29,874 bases of DNA, from positions 1-29,874 of the forward strand of contig JAJECF010000053.1 in NCBI GenBank assembly GCA_022822125.1. The letters are read 5' to 3'. The notes below the pieces were generated by a model. It saw only the letters and a program-made list of their open reading frames with translations, made no database searches and was not told where the DNA came from. Position numbers and translations under genes: made by a program. Source of the stretch: Alphaproteobacteria bacterium (lineage in GTDB: Bacteria > Pseudomonadota > Alphaproteobacteria > Bin95). This document shows positions 1 through 7,370 of the stretch, piece by piece. How positions within the stretch are numbered: position 1 is the stretch's first letter; every line of letters begins with the position of its first letter.

Positions 1-525
1 CATCTCCTTTCCGGCCAGATGGTCCCGCGTCAGGTCGAGTTTCAGGCGGGCGTCGTCTGCATAGTCGCTGCCCGGGAAACGCCGCACCACCGCTTCCAGC
101 GCGCCGCGGGCCCTGCGGGTCACGGCCTGGTCGCGCCCGACATCCGAAATCTGCTCGTAGTAGGAAATCGCCGTCAGGTAGTAGGCATAGCTGACGTCCG
201 GGTTACCCGGATGAAGCTGGATATACCGATCGAGCGCCGCGATCGCCTCGTCATACTCATCCGCCTGGTAATGGGCGTAGGCGCCCATCAACTGCGCCTT
301 GGTCGCCCAGACCGAGTAGGGGTGCTGGCGCTCGACTTCGTCGAACCGCTGGGCGGCGAGTTCGAAATTGCCCGCCAGCAGCGCGTCCATCGAACTGTTG
401 TAGAGAGCCTCGACCGTCCGCTCCACATAGTCCTCGCCGCCGTCCGAACTGCACGCGGACAGCATCGCGGCTGCGAGCAGGGCAGCAGCAATGTTTCGCC
501 AAAAAAGGCCGTATGCCCGACTCAC
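1..525 (-). CDS. bamD: Outer membrane assembly lipoprotein BamD, N-terminal part (cut by window edge)
   Basis: BamD is an outer-membrane lipoprotein, the essential partner of BamA in inserting beta-barrel proteins. I chose a GTG start at 523-525, preceded by a GAGGG-type ribosome site. The first 25 residues form a lipoprotein signal: basic start, hydrophobic run, lipobox L-S-A-C with Cys25. The mature part reads as TPR helices typical of the family, with AGNFELAAQRFDEVERQHPYS, a Y-D-E-A-I-A-A-L-D-R-Y-I helix and the HPGNPDVSYAYYL stretch. 175 codons are visible; the usual length is about 250-290, so the C-terminal TPRs lie outside the window. It follows lpxC by 66 bp on the same strand, the usual alphaproteobacterial order (lpxC-bamD-recN). 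Identification is firm; the GTG start is the only in-frame choice giving a full signal. Confidence 0.93.
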   Translation of the reverse strand, partial: MSRAYGLFWRNIAAALLAAAMLSACSSDGGEDYVERTVEALYNSSMDALLAGNFELAAQRFDEVERQHPYSVWATKAQLMGAYAHYQADEYDEAIAALDRYIQLHPGNPDVSYAYYLTAISYYEQISDVGRDQAVTRRARGALEAVVRRFPGSDYADDARLKLDLTRDHLAGKEM

Positions 526-591
526 GGCGCCCTCGCGGAAACGGGAAAAGGCAGGCTTCAGTTTATGCCAAGCTCGCGCCGAAGCATAGGT

Positions 592-1530
592 TCAGGCAAC
601 GACCTGCTGCGCCTCCGTCCCGGCGCCTTCCCATCTCCATGCCGATTCATCGGCAAAGAGCGCGCGCAGCACCATGTTGTTGAGCCGGTGGCCGGACCTG
701 TAGCCCTGGAACGCGCCGAGAATCGGAGCGCCGGCCAGCGCAAGGTCGCCAATGACATCGAGCACCTTGTGGCGCGCCATTTCCTCGGGATAGCGCAGAC
801 CGCCGTCGTTCATCACGCCGTTCGGCGAAATGGCGACGGCGTTGTCCAGCGAGGCCCCTCTGGCATAGCCCTGCGCGCGCAGCCATTCCAGCTCGTCCAG
901 GAACCCGAAGGTGCGCGCCCGGCCCACCGCCTCCGGAAACGTCTGCCGCGCCGAATCGAAATCGAACCGCTGGACGCCGACATGGGGGTGGTCGTAGTCG
1001 ATGGTGCAGGAGACCCTGAAGCTGTCCGACGGCAGCAGCCGCGCCCAGCTTTCGCCGTCTTGCACCTGGACCGGCTTGACGACCTCGATCCGGCGGCGGG
1101 GCCGGGACGGCTGCGGCCGGACGCCGACGCAACCGATGAGGAAGGTGAAGTCGTCCGCGCTGCCGTCCATAATCGGCAATTCCGGGGCATCGACCTCGAT
1201 TGTGGCATTGTCGATCCCGGCGCCGGCAAGCGCCGCCAGAATGTGTTCGGGCGTGTGAATGCCAATGCCGTCACGATTTGAAATTACCGTACACAAGGTC
1301 GTGTCGGAGACCAGGTCCCATCTTGCGGGCACAACGCCGGAATCGCCCGCGACATCGAGACGCCGGAAGACAAATCCATGCCCCGCAGGGGCCGGTCCCA
1401 GCGTCAGATGCACCTTTCGGCCGCTATGGATGCCGATGCCTTCGCATGCAATAGATGACCGCAAAGTGCGCTCACCGGCATCTACCCGTCTCGAAAGACG
1501 TTCGACCGATTTTCCCTCTCGTGCGCCCAT
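592..1530 (-). CDS. lpxC: UDP-3-O-acyl-N-acetylglucosamine deacetylase LpxC
   Basis: LpxC is the zinc deacetylase that commits UDP-3-O-acyl-GlcNAc to lipid A synthesis; it is cytosolic. The 312-residue length fits the family. The zinc site is complete: HTPEH (His96, after Glu95), then MARHKVLDVIGDL with His254 and Asp258. The catalytic histidine is His281 in SGHRLNNM. GIGIHSGRKV near residue 31 and PIMDGSA near 120 are further hallmarks. The N-terminus is about 15 residues longer than usual before the conserved ERTLRSSI block, and no good ribosome site precedes the ATG, so the true start is slightly uncertain. It diverges from cofC across 54 bp and is followed by bamD. Its presence means the organism makes a lipid A-containing outer membrane. 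Confidence 0.96.
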   Translation of the reverse strand: MGAREGKSVERLSRRVDAGERTLRSSIACEGIGIHSGRKVHLTLGPAPAGHGFVFRRLDVAGDSGVVPARWDLVSDTTLCTVISNRDGIGIHTPEHILAALAGAGIDNATIEVDAPELPIMDGSADDFTFLIGCVGVRPQPSRPRRRIEVVKPVQVQDGESWARLLPSDSFRVSCTIDYDHPHVGVQRFDFDSARQTFPEAVGRARTFGFLDELEWLRAQGYARGASLDNAVAISPNGVMNDGGLRYPEEMARHKVLDVIGDLALAGAPILGAFQGYRSGHRLNNMVLRALFADESAWRWEGAGTEAQQVVA

Positions 1531-1584
1531 TGCGATATATTATGGCTTTCCAAACTCGCGAATCCGTATGGAGATGATAACGAG

Positions 1585-2400
1585 GTGATTCGCCGCCCCA
1601 CAAGTCACACTTTGTTAAGGAATGTTACGGCGGGTTCTGCTTGGGGCGTCCTGCCGCTCAAGAATCCGGAACATGCAAAAACCCGCCTGGCGGCGGCGTT
1701 GACGCCCGAAGAGCGGCAAAAATTGTTTCGCGCAATGGCGGAGGATGTGCTCGCGGCGCTGTCCGGCGCGGACGGCCTGGAAGGAACGGTCGTCGTCACC
1801 CGCGACGCCTGGGCGCAGGCGCTTGCGGAAGAATACGGCGCCGCGGTGCTGGAGGAACCGGCCAATCGCGGCCAGAGCCCTGCCGTCGGCGATGCCGCCG
1901 CGGCGCTCGCGGGCGCCGGCGCCGGCGCCGCGCTGGCCTTGCCGGGCGACGTGCCCCTCGTCTCCCCGGCGGAGATCGACCGGGTCCTGGCGGCGCACGG
2001 GCCTGCGCCCTCCGTGACGCTCGCGCCCGCCGGGGACGGCCGCGGGACCAATTGCGTGGCCAGCTCTCCGCCCGACGCCATCCCGTTCCATTTCGGCCAT
2101 GACAGCTTCCGGCCGCACAGGGCCGAAGCGCGCGCGCTCGGCATCGAGGCGCGCATCGTCACGGGGCTTCCCGGCATCGCGCTCGATGTGGACAAGCCGG
2201 AGGATTTGCGCATGCTGCTCGCGCAGGGCGGCGCCTGCCGGGCGCTTGCATGGCTGAACGGCACGGACATACCGGCGCGCCTCGCCGCCGCGCGGAACGC
2301 GGCGAACGCTACGAATGGCGGCGTTGGCGCCGCCGCGCGAAACGCGGCGAACACTACGAATGGCGGCGTTGACGCCGCCGCGCGGAACGCGGCGAACTGA
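1585..2400 (+). CDS. cofC: CofC/FbiD-type 2-phospholactate (or PEP) guanylyltransferase, F420 pathway
   Basis: CofC-family enzymes join GTP to 2-phospholactate or phosphoenolpyruvate, giving the activated intermediate for coenzyme F420. Family marks seen: WGVLPLKNPEHAKTRLA near the N-terminus (nucleotide loop), LPGDVPLVSPAEID (metal Asp), DGRGTNCVASSP, FHFGHDSFRPHRAEARALG, and LDVDKPEDL near the end of the core. The GTG start at 1585 gives about 18 residues before the conserved core; a TTG at 1612 is an alternative. The core ends near residue 232. The last 35-40 residues are an odd A-R-N-A-A-N..TNGG repeat encoded by the palindromic repeat at 2284-2480, which probably extended the gene by chance. 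The next gene is an LLM oxidoreductase, a family that often uses F420 or FMN. cofD and cofE are not in the window. The family call is strong; which phospho-acid it uses cannot be told. Confidence 0.85.
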   Translation: MIRRPTSHTLLRNVTAGSAWGVLPLKNPEHAKTRLAAALTPEERQKLFRAMAEDVLAALSGADGLEGTVVVTRDAWAQALAEEYGAAVLEEPANRGQSPAVGDAAAALAGAGAGAALALPGDVPLVSPAEIDRVLAAHGPAPSVTLAPAGDGRGTNCVASSPPDAIPFHFGHDSFRPHRAEARALGIEARIVTGLPGIALDVDKPEDLRMLLAQGGACRALAWLNGTDIPARLAAARNAANATNGGVGAAARNAANTTNGGVDAAARNAAN

Positions 2401-2480
2401 ACTATACGCATGGCGGCGCTGGGCACCGCCGCGCGAAACGCGGCGAACACTACGAATGGCGGCGCTGGGCGCCGCCGGGG
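2284..2480. repeat. Tandem palindromic repeat, about 4.2 units of 45 bp
   Basis: Units begin at 2284, 2329, 2374 and 2425 with a fragment at 2471-2480. Units 1 and 2 are exactly 45 bp; unit 3 is 51 bp and unit 4 is 46 bp. Each unit contains two possible hairpins that share one arm: GGCGGCG-TTGG-CGCCGCC and CGCCGCG-CGAAA-CGCGGCG. The first two and a half units encode the C-terminus of the cofC product in frame; the rest fills the gap up to the ribosome site of the LLM gene. The 6-bp addition in unit 3 immediately follows the cofC stop codon region. It looks like a REP-like or expanded palindromic element and might act as an RNA hairpin between the two genes. Confidence 0.85.
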
Positions 2481-2496
2481 AGGAGAGGGACAGGAC

Positions 2497-3522
2497 ATGA
2501 CGGCGCTTCAGTTCGGAATCATGAACCGGGGCCAGTTCCCCGTCGGCGACGACGCGAAGCTGCACTGGGACGAGATGGTCGAGCAGGCGCGCGCCGCCGA
2601 GCGGCTCAAGTTCGATTCCATCATGAAGGGCTCGCATTACAGCTCCTGGCCGTTGATGGACTTCCAGCAGGTGCCGTTCCTGGCGCGCATGAGCGCGGAA
2701 TGCCCCTCGCTGCGGCTGCTTTGCGGCATTTGCCTGCTGCCGCTGCACAAGCCGCTCGATGTCGCGGAAATCTTCGCGAATATCGATGTGATGAGCGGCG
2801 GGAAGCTCATTTTCGGCATCGGTCTCGGCTACCGGGAAGTGGAATTCAGGGCGTTCGGCACGACGCAGAAGGACGCCGTGCCGCGCTTCGTCGAAAATCT
2901 CGAGGCGATCCGCCGGCTCTGGACCGAGGACCGGGTCACGATGAAGGGCTCGCATTTCGAGCTCATCGAGGCCGCCTGCACCGTCAAGCCGATCCAGAAG
3001 CCGACGCCGCCCGTCTGGGTCGGCGCCAATGCCGACCGGGCGATCGAGCGCGCCGCCCGGCTGACGGACGCCTGGTTCATCAATCCGCACAACACGGTGG
3101 CCACGACCGCCCGGCAGATGGAGGTTTACAAGCGCGCCCTCGACAAGGCGGGCAAGCCGATGCCGGCGGAGCTGCCCATGATGCGCGAGGTGGTGGTCGG
3201 CCGCTCGCGCGAAGAGGCGATCCGCACCGCCGAGCCCTATCTGATGGCCAAATACCGGGCCTACAAGGAATGGGGCCAGGACAAGGTGATGCCGGATGAC
3301 GACGGCGATTTCGGCCAGGACTACAAGGACCTGCTGAAGGACCGGTTCCTGTTCGGCTCGCCGGACGAGGTGGCGGAGCAGATCATCGGTTATATCCGCC
3401 GCTTCGGCGTCAACCACTTCGTGTTCGGCATCCAGTATCCGGGCATGCCGCAAAGCATGGTGCTGGATGAAATGGCGATGCTCGCCGAAGAGGTGATCCC
3501 GAAAGTCCGCTCCGGCGTGTAA
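2497..3522 (+). CDS. LLM-class (luciferase-like) flavin-dependent oxidoreductase
   Basis: A 341-residue TIM-barrel protein of the bacterial luciferase-like family, which uses reduced FMN or F420 for monooxygenation or hydride transfer. Seen: an N-terminal beta strand LQFGIMNRGQFP, the LLCGICLLPLHKPLDVAE segment, the family signature DVMSGGKLIFGIGLGYREVEFRAFG, and PTPPVWVGANADRAIERAARLTDAWF. The ATG at 2497 sits 6-15 nt after a strong GGGGAGGAGAGGG stretch, so I prefer it to the upstream in-frame start at 2410 inside the repeat. It follows cofC on the same strand with only the palindromic repeat between them, which makes F420 a reasonable but unproven cofactor. Substrate unknown. Gene ends 24 bp from the convergent DUF1223 gene. 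Confidence 0.88.
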   Translation: MTALQFGIMNRGQFPVGDDAKLHWDEMVEQARAAERLKFDSIMKGSHYSSWPLMDFQQVPFLARMSAECPSLRLLCGICLLPLHKPLDVAEIFANIDVMSGGKLIFGIGLGYREVEFRAFGTTQKDAVPRFVENLEAIRRLWTEDRVTMKGSHFELIEAACTVKPIQKPTPPVWVGANADRAIERAARLTDAWFINPHNTVATTARQMEVYKRALDKAGKPMPAELPMMREVVVGRSREEAIRTAEPYLMAKYRAYKEWGQDKVMPDDDGDFGQDYKDLLKDRFLFGSPDEVAEQIIGYIRRFGVNHFVFGIQYPGMPQSMVLDEMAMLAEEVIPKVRSGV

Positions 3523-3545
3523 GCTGCGAACGCGCTCCGCCCGGA

Positions 3546-4262
3546 TCAGAAGGCGAGTTTGGCTGCGCCCAGCATGCGCATGGTGCGGCTGTCCTGGACC
3601 AGCAGCGCAACGCCGCCGGCCTTGTCCTGCGCCGTATCGACCTCGATCTCGCCGTCCATCGCCGCGCCGTCCCATCGCGCGACCTCGACGATCTCGCGCA
3701 CGACATTGCTGTAGCTGAGATGCCGGCCGGCATTCTCGCCCCGCTCGATATCCTGGTCGAGCTTGCGGGCGAAGCGCACCAGATGGACCCGCGCTTCGCC
3801 CTCGCCCGCCGGCAGGGAAAAGGCGAGGCGGCTGGGCCCGCGCCATTCGAGACCGACCGCAAGACGCGATGCCGACATGGCGTCCGCCTGGGCGATGGCC
3901 AGCTTTATCCGCTCCGCATCGAAGCCGACCACGTCATAGCGCCCGTCCACCACCATCTGCGGGGTATAGACATTGCGCCGGCCGAGCGCCGGGCTGTAGG
4001 CGTATTGCCGCTCGGTGCCGGCCTCGGTGGCGAACGGGTCCGGCCAGCCGAGACGGTCCCAGTAGTTCACATGGAAGCCGAGCGCGATCACATTGTCCTG
4101 GTCCGCCAGGCGGCCGAGGATCCGGTCAGCCGGCGGGCAGGACGAGCAGCCCTGCGAGGTGAAAAGCTCGACCACCACCGGCTTCGAGGCATCCGCCCAC
4201 GCGACGGCGGCGGCGAGCAGGCCGGCCGCAACAAGCAGGGCGCGGGCGAGAATTTGCTTCAT
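3546..4262 (-). CDS. DUF1223 family thioredoxin-fold protein, exported
   Basis: A 238-residue protein of the DUF1223 family, which has a thioredoxin-like fold; its biochemical role is not established. Residues 1-24 are a Sec signal (basic MKQILARA, hydrophobic core, A-W-A cleavage region), so it should be periplasmic. Family motifs: VVVELFTSQGCSSCPPADRI with the CXXC pair Cys39/Cys42, GFHVNYWDRLGWPDPFA, and NVYTPQMVVDGR. The start at 4262 overlaps the stop of the cyclase gene as ATGA, so translation is probably coupled. Being third in the dioxygenase-cyclase-DUF1223 operon it may handle thiols or disulfides linked to that pathway, but this is only inferred from position. Confidence 0.88.
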   Translation of the reverse strand: MKQILARALLVAAGLLAAAVAWADASKPVVVELFTSQGCSSCPPADRILGRLADQDNVIALGFHVNYWDRLGWPDPFATEAGTERQYAYSPALGRRNVYTPQMVVDGRYDVVGFDAERIKLAIAQADAMSASRLAVGLEWRGPSRLAFSLPAGEGEARVHLVRFARKLDQDIERGENAGRHLSYSNVVREIVEVARWDGAAMDGEIEVDTAQDKAGGVALLVQDSRTMRMLGAAKLAF

Positions 4263-4948
4263 TCGAACACCGCCACCGCGCGGATCGGGCTGCCGGTACC
4301 GCCGCGAATCCTGAGCGGGAAGCCGATGAAGCGGAACCGCCCGCGCCCGACCACCGCCTCCAGATTGGCGAGGCACTCCATATGCGTAATGCCGCGCTCG
4401 GCGCAGGCGCGATGCGCGCGGAAATTGAGCTCGCCTTCCGGGGCCGGGCTCACCGCCTCGACACCGAACATGCCGATGCCCTTGTCGGCGAGCCAGTGGA
4501 CCGACTCCGTCGCAAGGCCCGGGAACTCGTGGCCGTAGGCCGGCGTGCCGAACATGCGCCGGTTGACGCCCATGGCGAGCAGCACGGTATCCCCTTTCCG
4601 GATGTCCTCCCCGGACGCCGCGAGGGCGGCCTCCATCTCATCGACCGTCACCGCATGGCGCGGCGGCGGCTCGCCGAGATCGAGGCAGATGGCCGAGGTG
4701 TAGAAGCGCTCCAGCGCCATCCGGTCGATCGATTCGGCCTCTGGGTCCGGGTCGAAATGGCAGAACGCATCCACATGCGTGCCCGAATGGTCCGAGAGCG
4801 ACAGCGTCAGCGATTTCGAGGTGAAGTCGAAACCGCCGGCCGACTTGACCTCGGAGTGGTCGTTCCAGACCGTCACCACCACCGGCGGGTGGGAGGGATG
4901 GTGGGCGGTGCGGTGATGCAGTTCGCGGGAGAGATCGACGAGTTCCAT
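4259..4948 (-). CDS. Cyclase-family (kynurenine formamidase-like) metal hydrolase
   Basis: A 229-residue member of the cyclase/KynB-like family, metal hydrolases acting on N-formyl compounds, cyclic amides or similar. The family metal motif is clear: HSGTHVDAFCHF, with His54, His58, Asp60 and His64. Start MELVDLSRELHH matches the usual family N-terminus. The ATG at 4946-4948 overlaps the stop of the upstream dioxygenase as ATGA, and its own stop overlaps the ATG of the DUF1223 gene, so the three are one operon. The C-terminal part, with MECLANLEAVVGRGRFRFIG, is also typical. Known family members include isatin hydrolase and kynurenine formamidase; the real substrate here is unknown. Confidence 0.87.
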   Translation of the reverse strand: MELVDLSRELHHRTAHHPSHPPVVVTVWNDHSEVKSAGGFDFTSKSLTLSLSDHSGTHVDAFCHFDPDPEAESIDRMALERFYTSAICLDLGEPPPRHAVTVDEMEAALAASGEDIRKGDTVLLAMGVNRRMFGTPAYGHEFPGLATESVHWLADKGIGMFGVEAVSPAPEGELNFRAHRACAERGITHMECLANLEAVVGRGRFRFIGFPLRIRGGTGSPIRAVAVFE

Positions 4949-5793
4949 CAGACCGGCCTGTCGCCTTCCAGCGTCACCCGGTGCATGGTGCGCCGGTAGC
5001 CCTGATAGTCGTTGACCGCGTAGTGCTGCGTGCAGCGATTGTCCCAGAAGGCGATCGACCCCTGTTCCCACCGGAAGCGGCAGGTGAACTCCGGCCGCGC
5101 CGCCTGCCGGTAGAGGAAGTCGAGCAGCGGCCGGCTTTCCTCCGCGGTCCAGCCGTCGATCCGCCTTGTGAACGCCCCGTTGACGAACAGGCACTTGCGC
5201 CCGGTCTCCGGATGGGTGCGCACCACGGGGTGGCTGCTCTCGACGGTCTCGTCCACCTCGACGAGCTTGGTGGTGCGCGTCTCATTGGCCGCGTCGCGGC
5301 GGGCCTTGTCCGTGAATATGTCGGAGCTGTGGATGGCGCGCAGCCCCTCCAGCATCTCCTTCATGCCGTCGGACAGCGACTCCCAGGCGCGGTACTGGCT
5401 CGCGAACATGGTGTCGCCGCCCGTCGGCGGCACTTCCAGCGCATAGAGGATCGAGCCCAGCGCCGGCGCCGGCAGGTAGGTCACGTCGGAGTGCCAGACC
5501 CCGCCGATATTGCCGGTCGCCTCCGGCTCCTTCAGCACGGGCAGGATTTCCGGGTGCCCCGGCAGCGCCTCGTAATAGCCGTGGATGTTGAGGTCGCCGA
5601 AGCGCCGGCCCAGCTCCTTGTGGCTGTCCGGGTCGAGCTCCTGGTCCCGGAAAAAGATCACCTGATGGTCCAGGAACGCCCGGCGCAGGGTATCGACTTG
5701 CTCATCCGAGAGCTGTTCGCCGAGATCGACGCCATGGACTTCCGCGCCGAGCGCGCCCGCAACCGGCCGAACCTCAATGCTGTTGGACTTCAT
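4948..5793 (-). CDS. TauD/TfdA-family Fe(II)/2-oxoglutarate dioxygenase (copy 1)
   Basis: A 281-residue dioxygenase, the length of E. coli TauD, that would oxidise a substrate with decarboxylation of 2-oxoglutarate. The iron facial triad is present: His101 and Asp103 in WHSD and the distal His257 in QHYAVNDY; the 2-oxoglutarate-binding Arg lies in the following YRRTMHR segment. N-terminal VRPVAGALGAEVHGVDLG and VIFFRDQELDP are family hallmarks. The ATG has a good AGGGAGGA site upstream. It heads an operon with a cyclase-family hydrolase and a DUF1223 protein, and diverges from an alpha/beta hydrolase gene over a region with a tandem direct repeat. Sulfonates, aryloxy acids or N-compounds are possible substrates; the sequence does not decide. 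Confidence 0.92.
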   Translation of the reverse strand: MKSNSIEVRPVAGALGAEVHGVDLGEQLSDEQVDTLRRAFLDHQVIFFRDQELDPDSHKELGRRFGDLNIHGYYEALPGHPEILPVLKEPEATGNIGGVWHSDVTYLPAPALGSILYALEVPPTGGDTMFASQYRAWESLSDGMKEMLEGLRAIHSSDIFTDKARRDAANETRTTKLVEVDETVESSHPVVRTHPETGRKCLFVNGAFTRRIDGWTAEESRPLLDFLYRQAARPEFTCRFRWEQGSIAFWDNRCTQHYAVNDYQGYRRTMHRVTLEGDRPV

Positions 5794-5806
5794 GGCGTTC
5801 CTCCCT

Positions 5807-5848
5807 TATCACTCCGGCCGAAACTTACTCTATCGCTCCGTTCGAAAC
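5807..5848. promoter_or_regulatory. Two 18-bp direct repeats in the divergent promoter (probable operator)
   Basis: The 60-bp gap between the divergent dioxygenase and hydrolase genes holds TATCACTCCGGCCGAAAC at 5807-5824 and TATCGCTCCGTTCGAAAC at 5831-5848. They match at 15 of 18 positions with a 24-bp period. Direct repeats at this spacing between divergent operons usually bind a regulator; no regulator gene is adjacent, so the protein is unknown. Confidence 0.6.
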
Positions 5849-5853
5849 CAAGC

Positions 5854-6723
5854 ATGACGATGCCCGAACTTCAGGGCCGGCTCGACAGCGCCGCCCGACG
5901 CCACGAGACGCCCTGCGGCGAGGGGCGCCTGGTCTGGCGCGAATGGGGCGCCGGGCCCACCGTGCTGCTGCTGCACGGCTCCTTCGGCTCCTGGACCCAC
6001 TGGCTGCGCAATATCGAGGCGCTGGCGGCGCATTTCCGGGTGCTCGCCTGCGACCTGCCGGGCATGGGCGAGAGCGACATGCCGCCCCTGCCGTTCGACG
6101 CCGGCAGCCTCGCGGACATTCTGGCGGCCGGGCTGGAGGAACTCGCGCCGGAGCCGTTCCATCTCGTCGGCTTCTCCTTCGGCGGCATTGTCGGCGGCCA
6201 TGTCGCCGTCCGCAGGCCCACGCGCATTCTCAGCTACACCGCCATCGGCTCCAACGCCCTCGGCCTGCCCATGGCCGCCAGGGCGCCGCTGCGCAAGCCC
6301 AACCGGGCCATGAGCGAGGCGGAAATCCTCGATCTCCACCGCCATAATCTGGGCCTCCAGATGTTCGGCGATCCCGGGCGGATCGACGCCACCGCGCTTG
6401 CGCTGCAGAACGCCAATACGCGCAGGGCGCGCATCCGCTCCGGCAAGATCCCTTCCGGAGACAGCCTTGCGCTCAGGCTCGGCGAGATGGCCGCTGCCGG
6501 CGTGCCAATCCAGGGCATCTGGGGCGAGCGCGACGCCACCGCAGGCGACCTGCTTCATACAAGGCGCGAGCTGTTCCACAGGCTCCAGCCCGGCTGCCCC
6601 TTCCATGTCATTCCCGGCGCCGGCCACTGGGCCGCGTTCGAGGCGCCGGACGAAGTGAACCGAATCCTCATCGACAGCCTGCCCGCCATGGAGGTCCCCG
6701 CGTGCATGCACTCGAAGCCATAG
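5854..6723 (+). CDS. Alpha/beta hydrolase
   Basis: A 289-residue alpha/beta-hydrolase-fold enzyme. Seen: oxyanion strand VLLLHGSFGSWTHW (His41-Gly42), DLPGMGESD, the nucleophile elbow GFSFGG with Ser108, a likely acid Asp in IWGERDAT, and the catalytic His258 in GAGHWAAFEAPDEV. All three catalytic residues are therefore present. ATG at 5854 is used; a second ATG at 5860 is equally possible. It diverges from the dioxygenase operon across the tandem repeat, and its 3' end overlaps the nitroreductase start by 22 bp, so the two genes are co-transcribed. It could be a C-C bond or ester hydrolase; no more precise function can be assigned. Confidence 0.9.
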   Translation: MTMPELQGRLDSAARRHETPCGEGRLVWREWGAGPTVLLLHGSFGSWTHWLRNIEALAAHFRVLACDLPGMGESDMPPLPFDAGSLADILAAGLEELAPEPFHLVGFSFGGIVGGHVAVRRPTRILSYTAIGSNALGLPMAARAPLRKPNRAMSEAEILDLHRHNLGLQMFGDPGRIDATALALQNANTRRARIRSGKIPSGDSLALRLGEMAAAGVPIQGIWGERDATAGDLLHTRRELFHRLQPGCPFHVIPGAGHWAAFEAPDEVNRILIDSLPAMEVPACMHSKP

Positions 6724-7370
6724 CCACCCGCCGCTCCGTCCGCGCCTTCAAGCCGGACCCGGTGCCGCCCGATGTCGTCCGCAAGATCCTGGAGGTCTCG
6801 GCCCGCGCGCCCTCCGGCACCAACATGCAGCCCTGGAAGGCGCGGGTGGTGACCGGGGCCGCGCGCGAAAGGCTGGTCCGCGCCGCGCTGGCGGCCGGCG
6901 AGAACGGAACAGCGCTGAAGGCCGAATACAAATACTACCCCGACCGCTTCCCCGAGCCTTACCTGTCGCGCCGCCGCAAGGTCGGCTGGGACCTTTACGG
7001 CCTGCTCGGCATCCAGCGCGGCGAGACCGACAAGATGCGCGCCCAGCATGCCCGCAACCAGATGTTCTTCGATGCGCCGGTCGGCATCGTCTTCAGCGTG
7101 GACCGCGTGCTGGAGATTGGAAGCTGGCTCGATTACGGCATGTTCCTGGAGAATGTCATGGTCGCGGCGCGGTCCTTCGGCCTGCACAGCTGCCCGCAGG
7201 TCGCCTGGACGCCCTATCACGAGGTGGTGCGCGAGGTGCTCGGCATGCCGGAGGAGGAAGTCGTGGTCTGCGGCATGGCGCTTGGCTACGAGGACGAGGA
7301 CGCCGTCGAGAACAGCCTGCGCACCGAACGCGTCCCGCTGTCCGACTGGGTCTCCTTCCACGAGGAGTGA
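6702..7370 (+). CDS. Nitroreductase-family FMN oxidoreductase
   Basis: A 222-residue nitroreductase-fold flavoprotein, which would use NAD(P)H and FMN to reduce nitro groups, quinones or conjugated bonds. Seen: N-terminal TRRSVRAFKPDPV (FMN phosphate-binding Arg-Arg-Ser), RAPSGTNMQPWKARVVTG, DAPVGIVFSVDR, the long helix YGMFLENVMVAARSFGLHSCPQ and the terminal EVVVCGMALGYED block. Length and motif order match the family. The GTG start at 6702 is preceded by GGAGGT six bases away and lies inside the end of the hydrolase gene. Its 3' end is overlapped antisense by a possible lipoprotein gene. Substrate not known; it may act on a product of the adjoining hydrolase or dioxygenase. Confidence 0.92.
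   Translation: MHALEAIATRRSVRAFKPDPVPPDVVRKILEVSARAPSGTNMQPWKARVVTGAARERLVRAALAAGENGTALKAEYKYYPDRFPEPYLSRRRKVGWDLYGLLGIQRGETDKMRAQHARNQMFFDAPVGIVFSVDRVLEIGSWLDYGMFLENVMVAARSFGLHSCPQVAWTPYHEVVREVLGMPEEEVVVCGMALGYEDEDAVENSLRTERVPLSDWVSFHEE

Noticed and set aside
2284..2480. Possible CRISPR array
   Set aside because: The units are directly tandem and homologous throughout, with no unique spacers, and no cas genes are near.
1615..3846. A 743-codon open frame on the minus strand
   Set aside because: It runs antisense through cofC, the repeat, the LLM gene and into DUF1223. Its composition is Arg/His/Gly-rich without motifs, a normal artefact of high GC.
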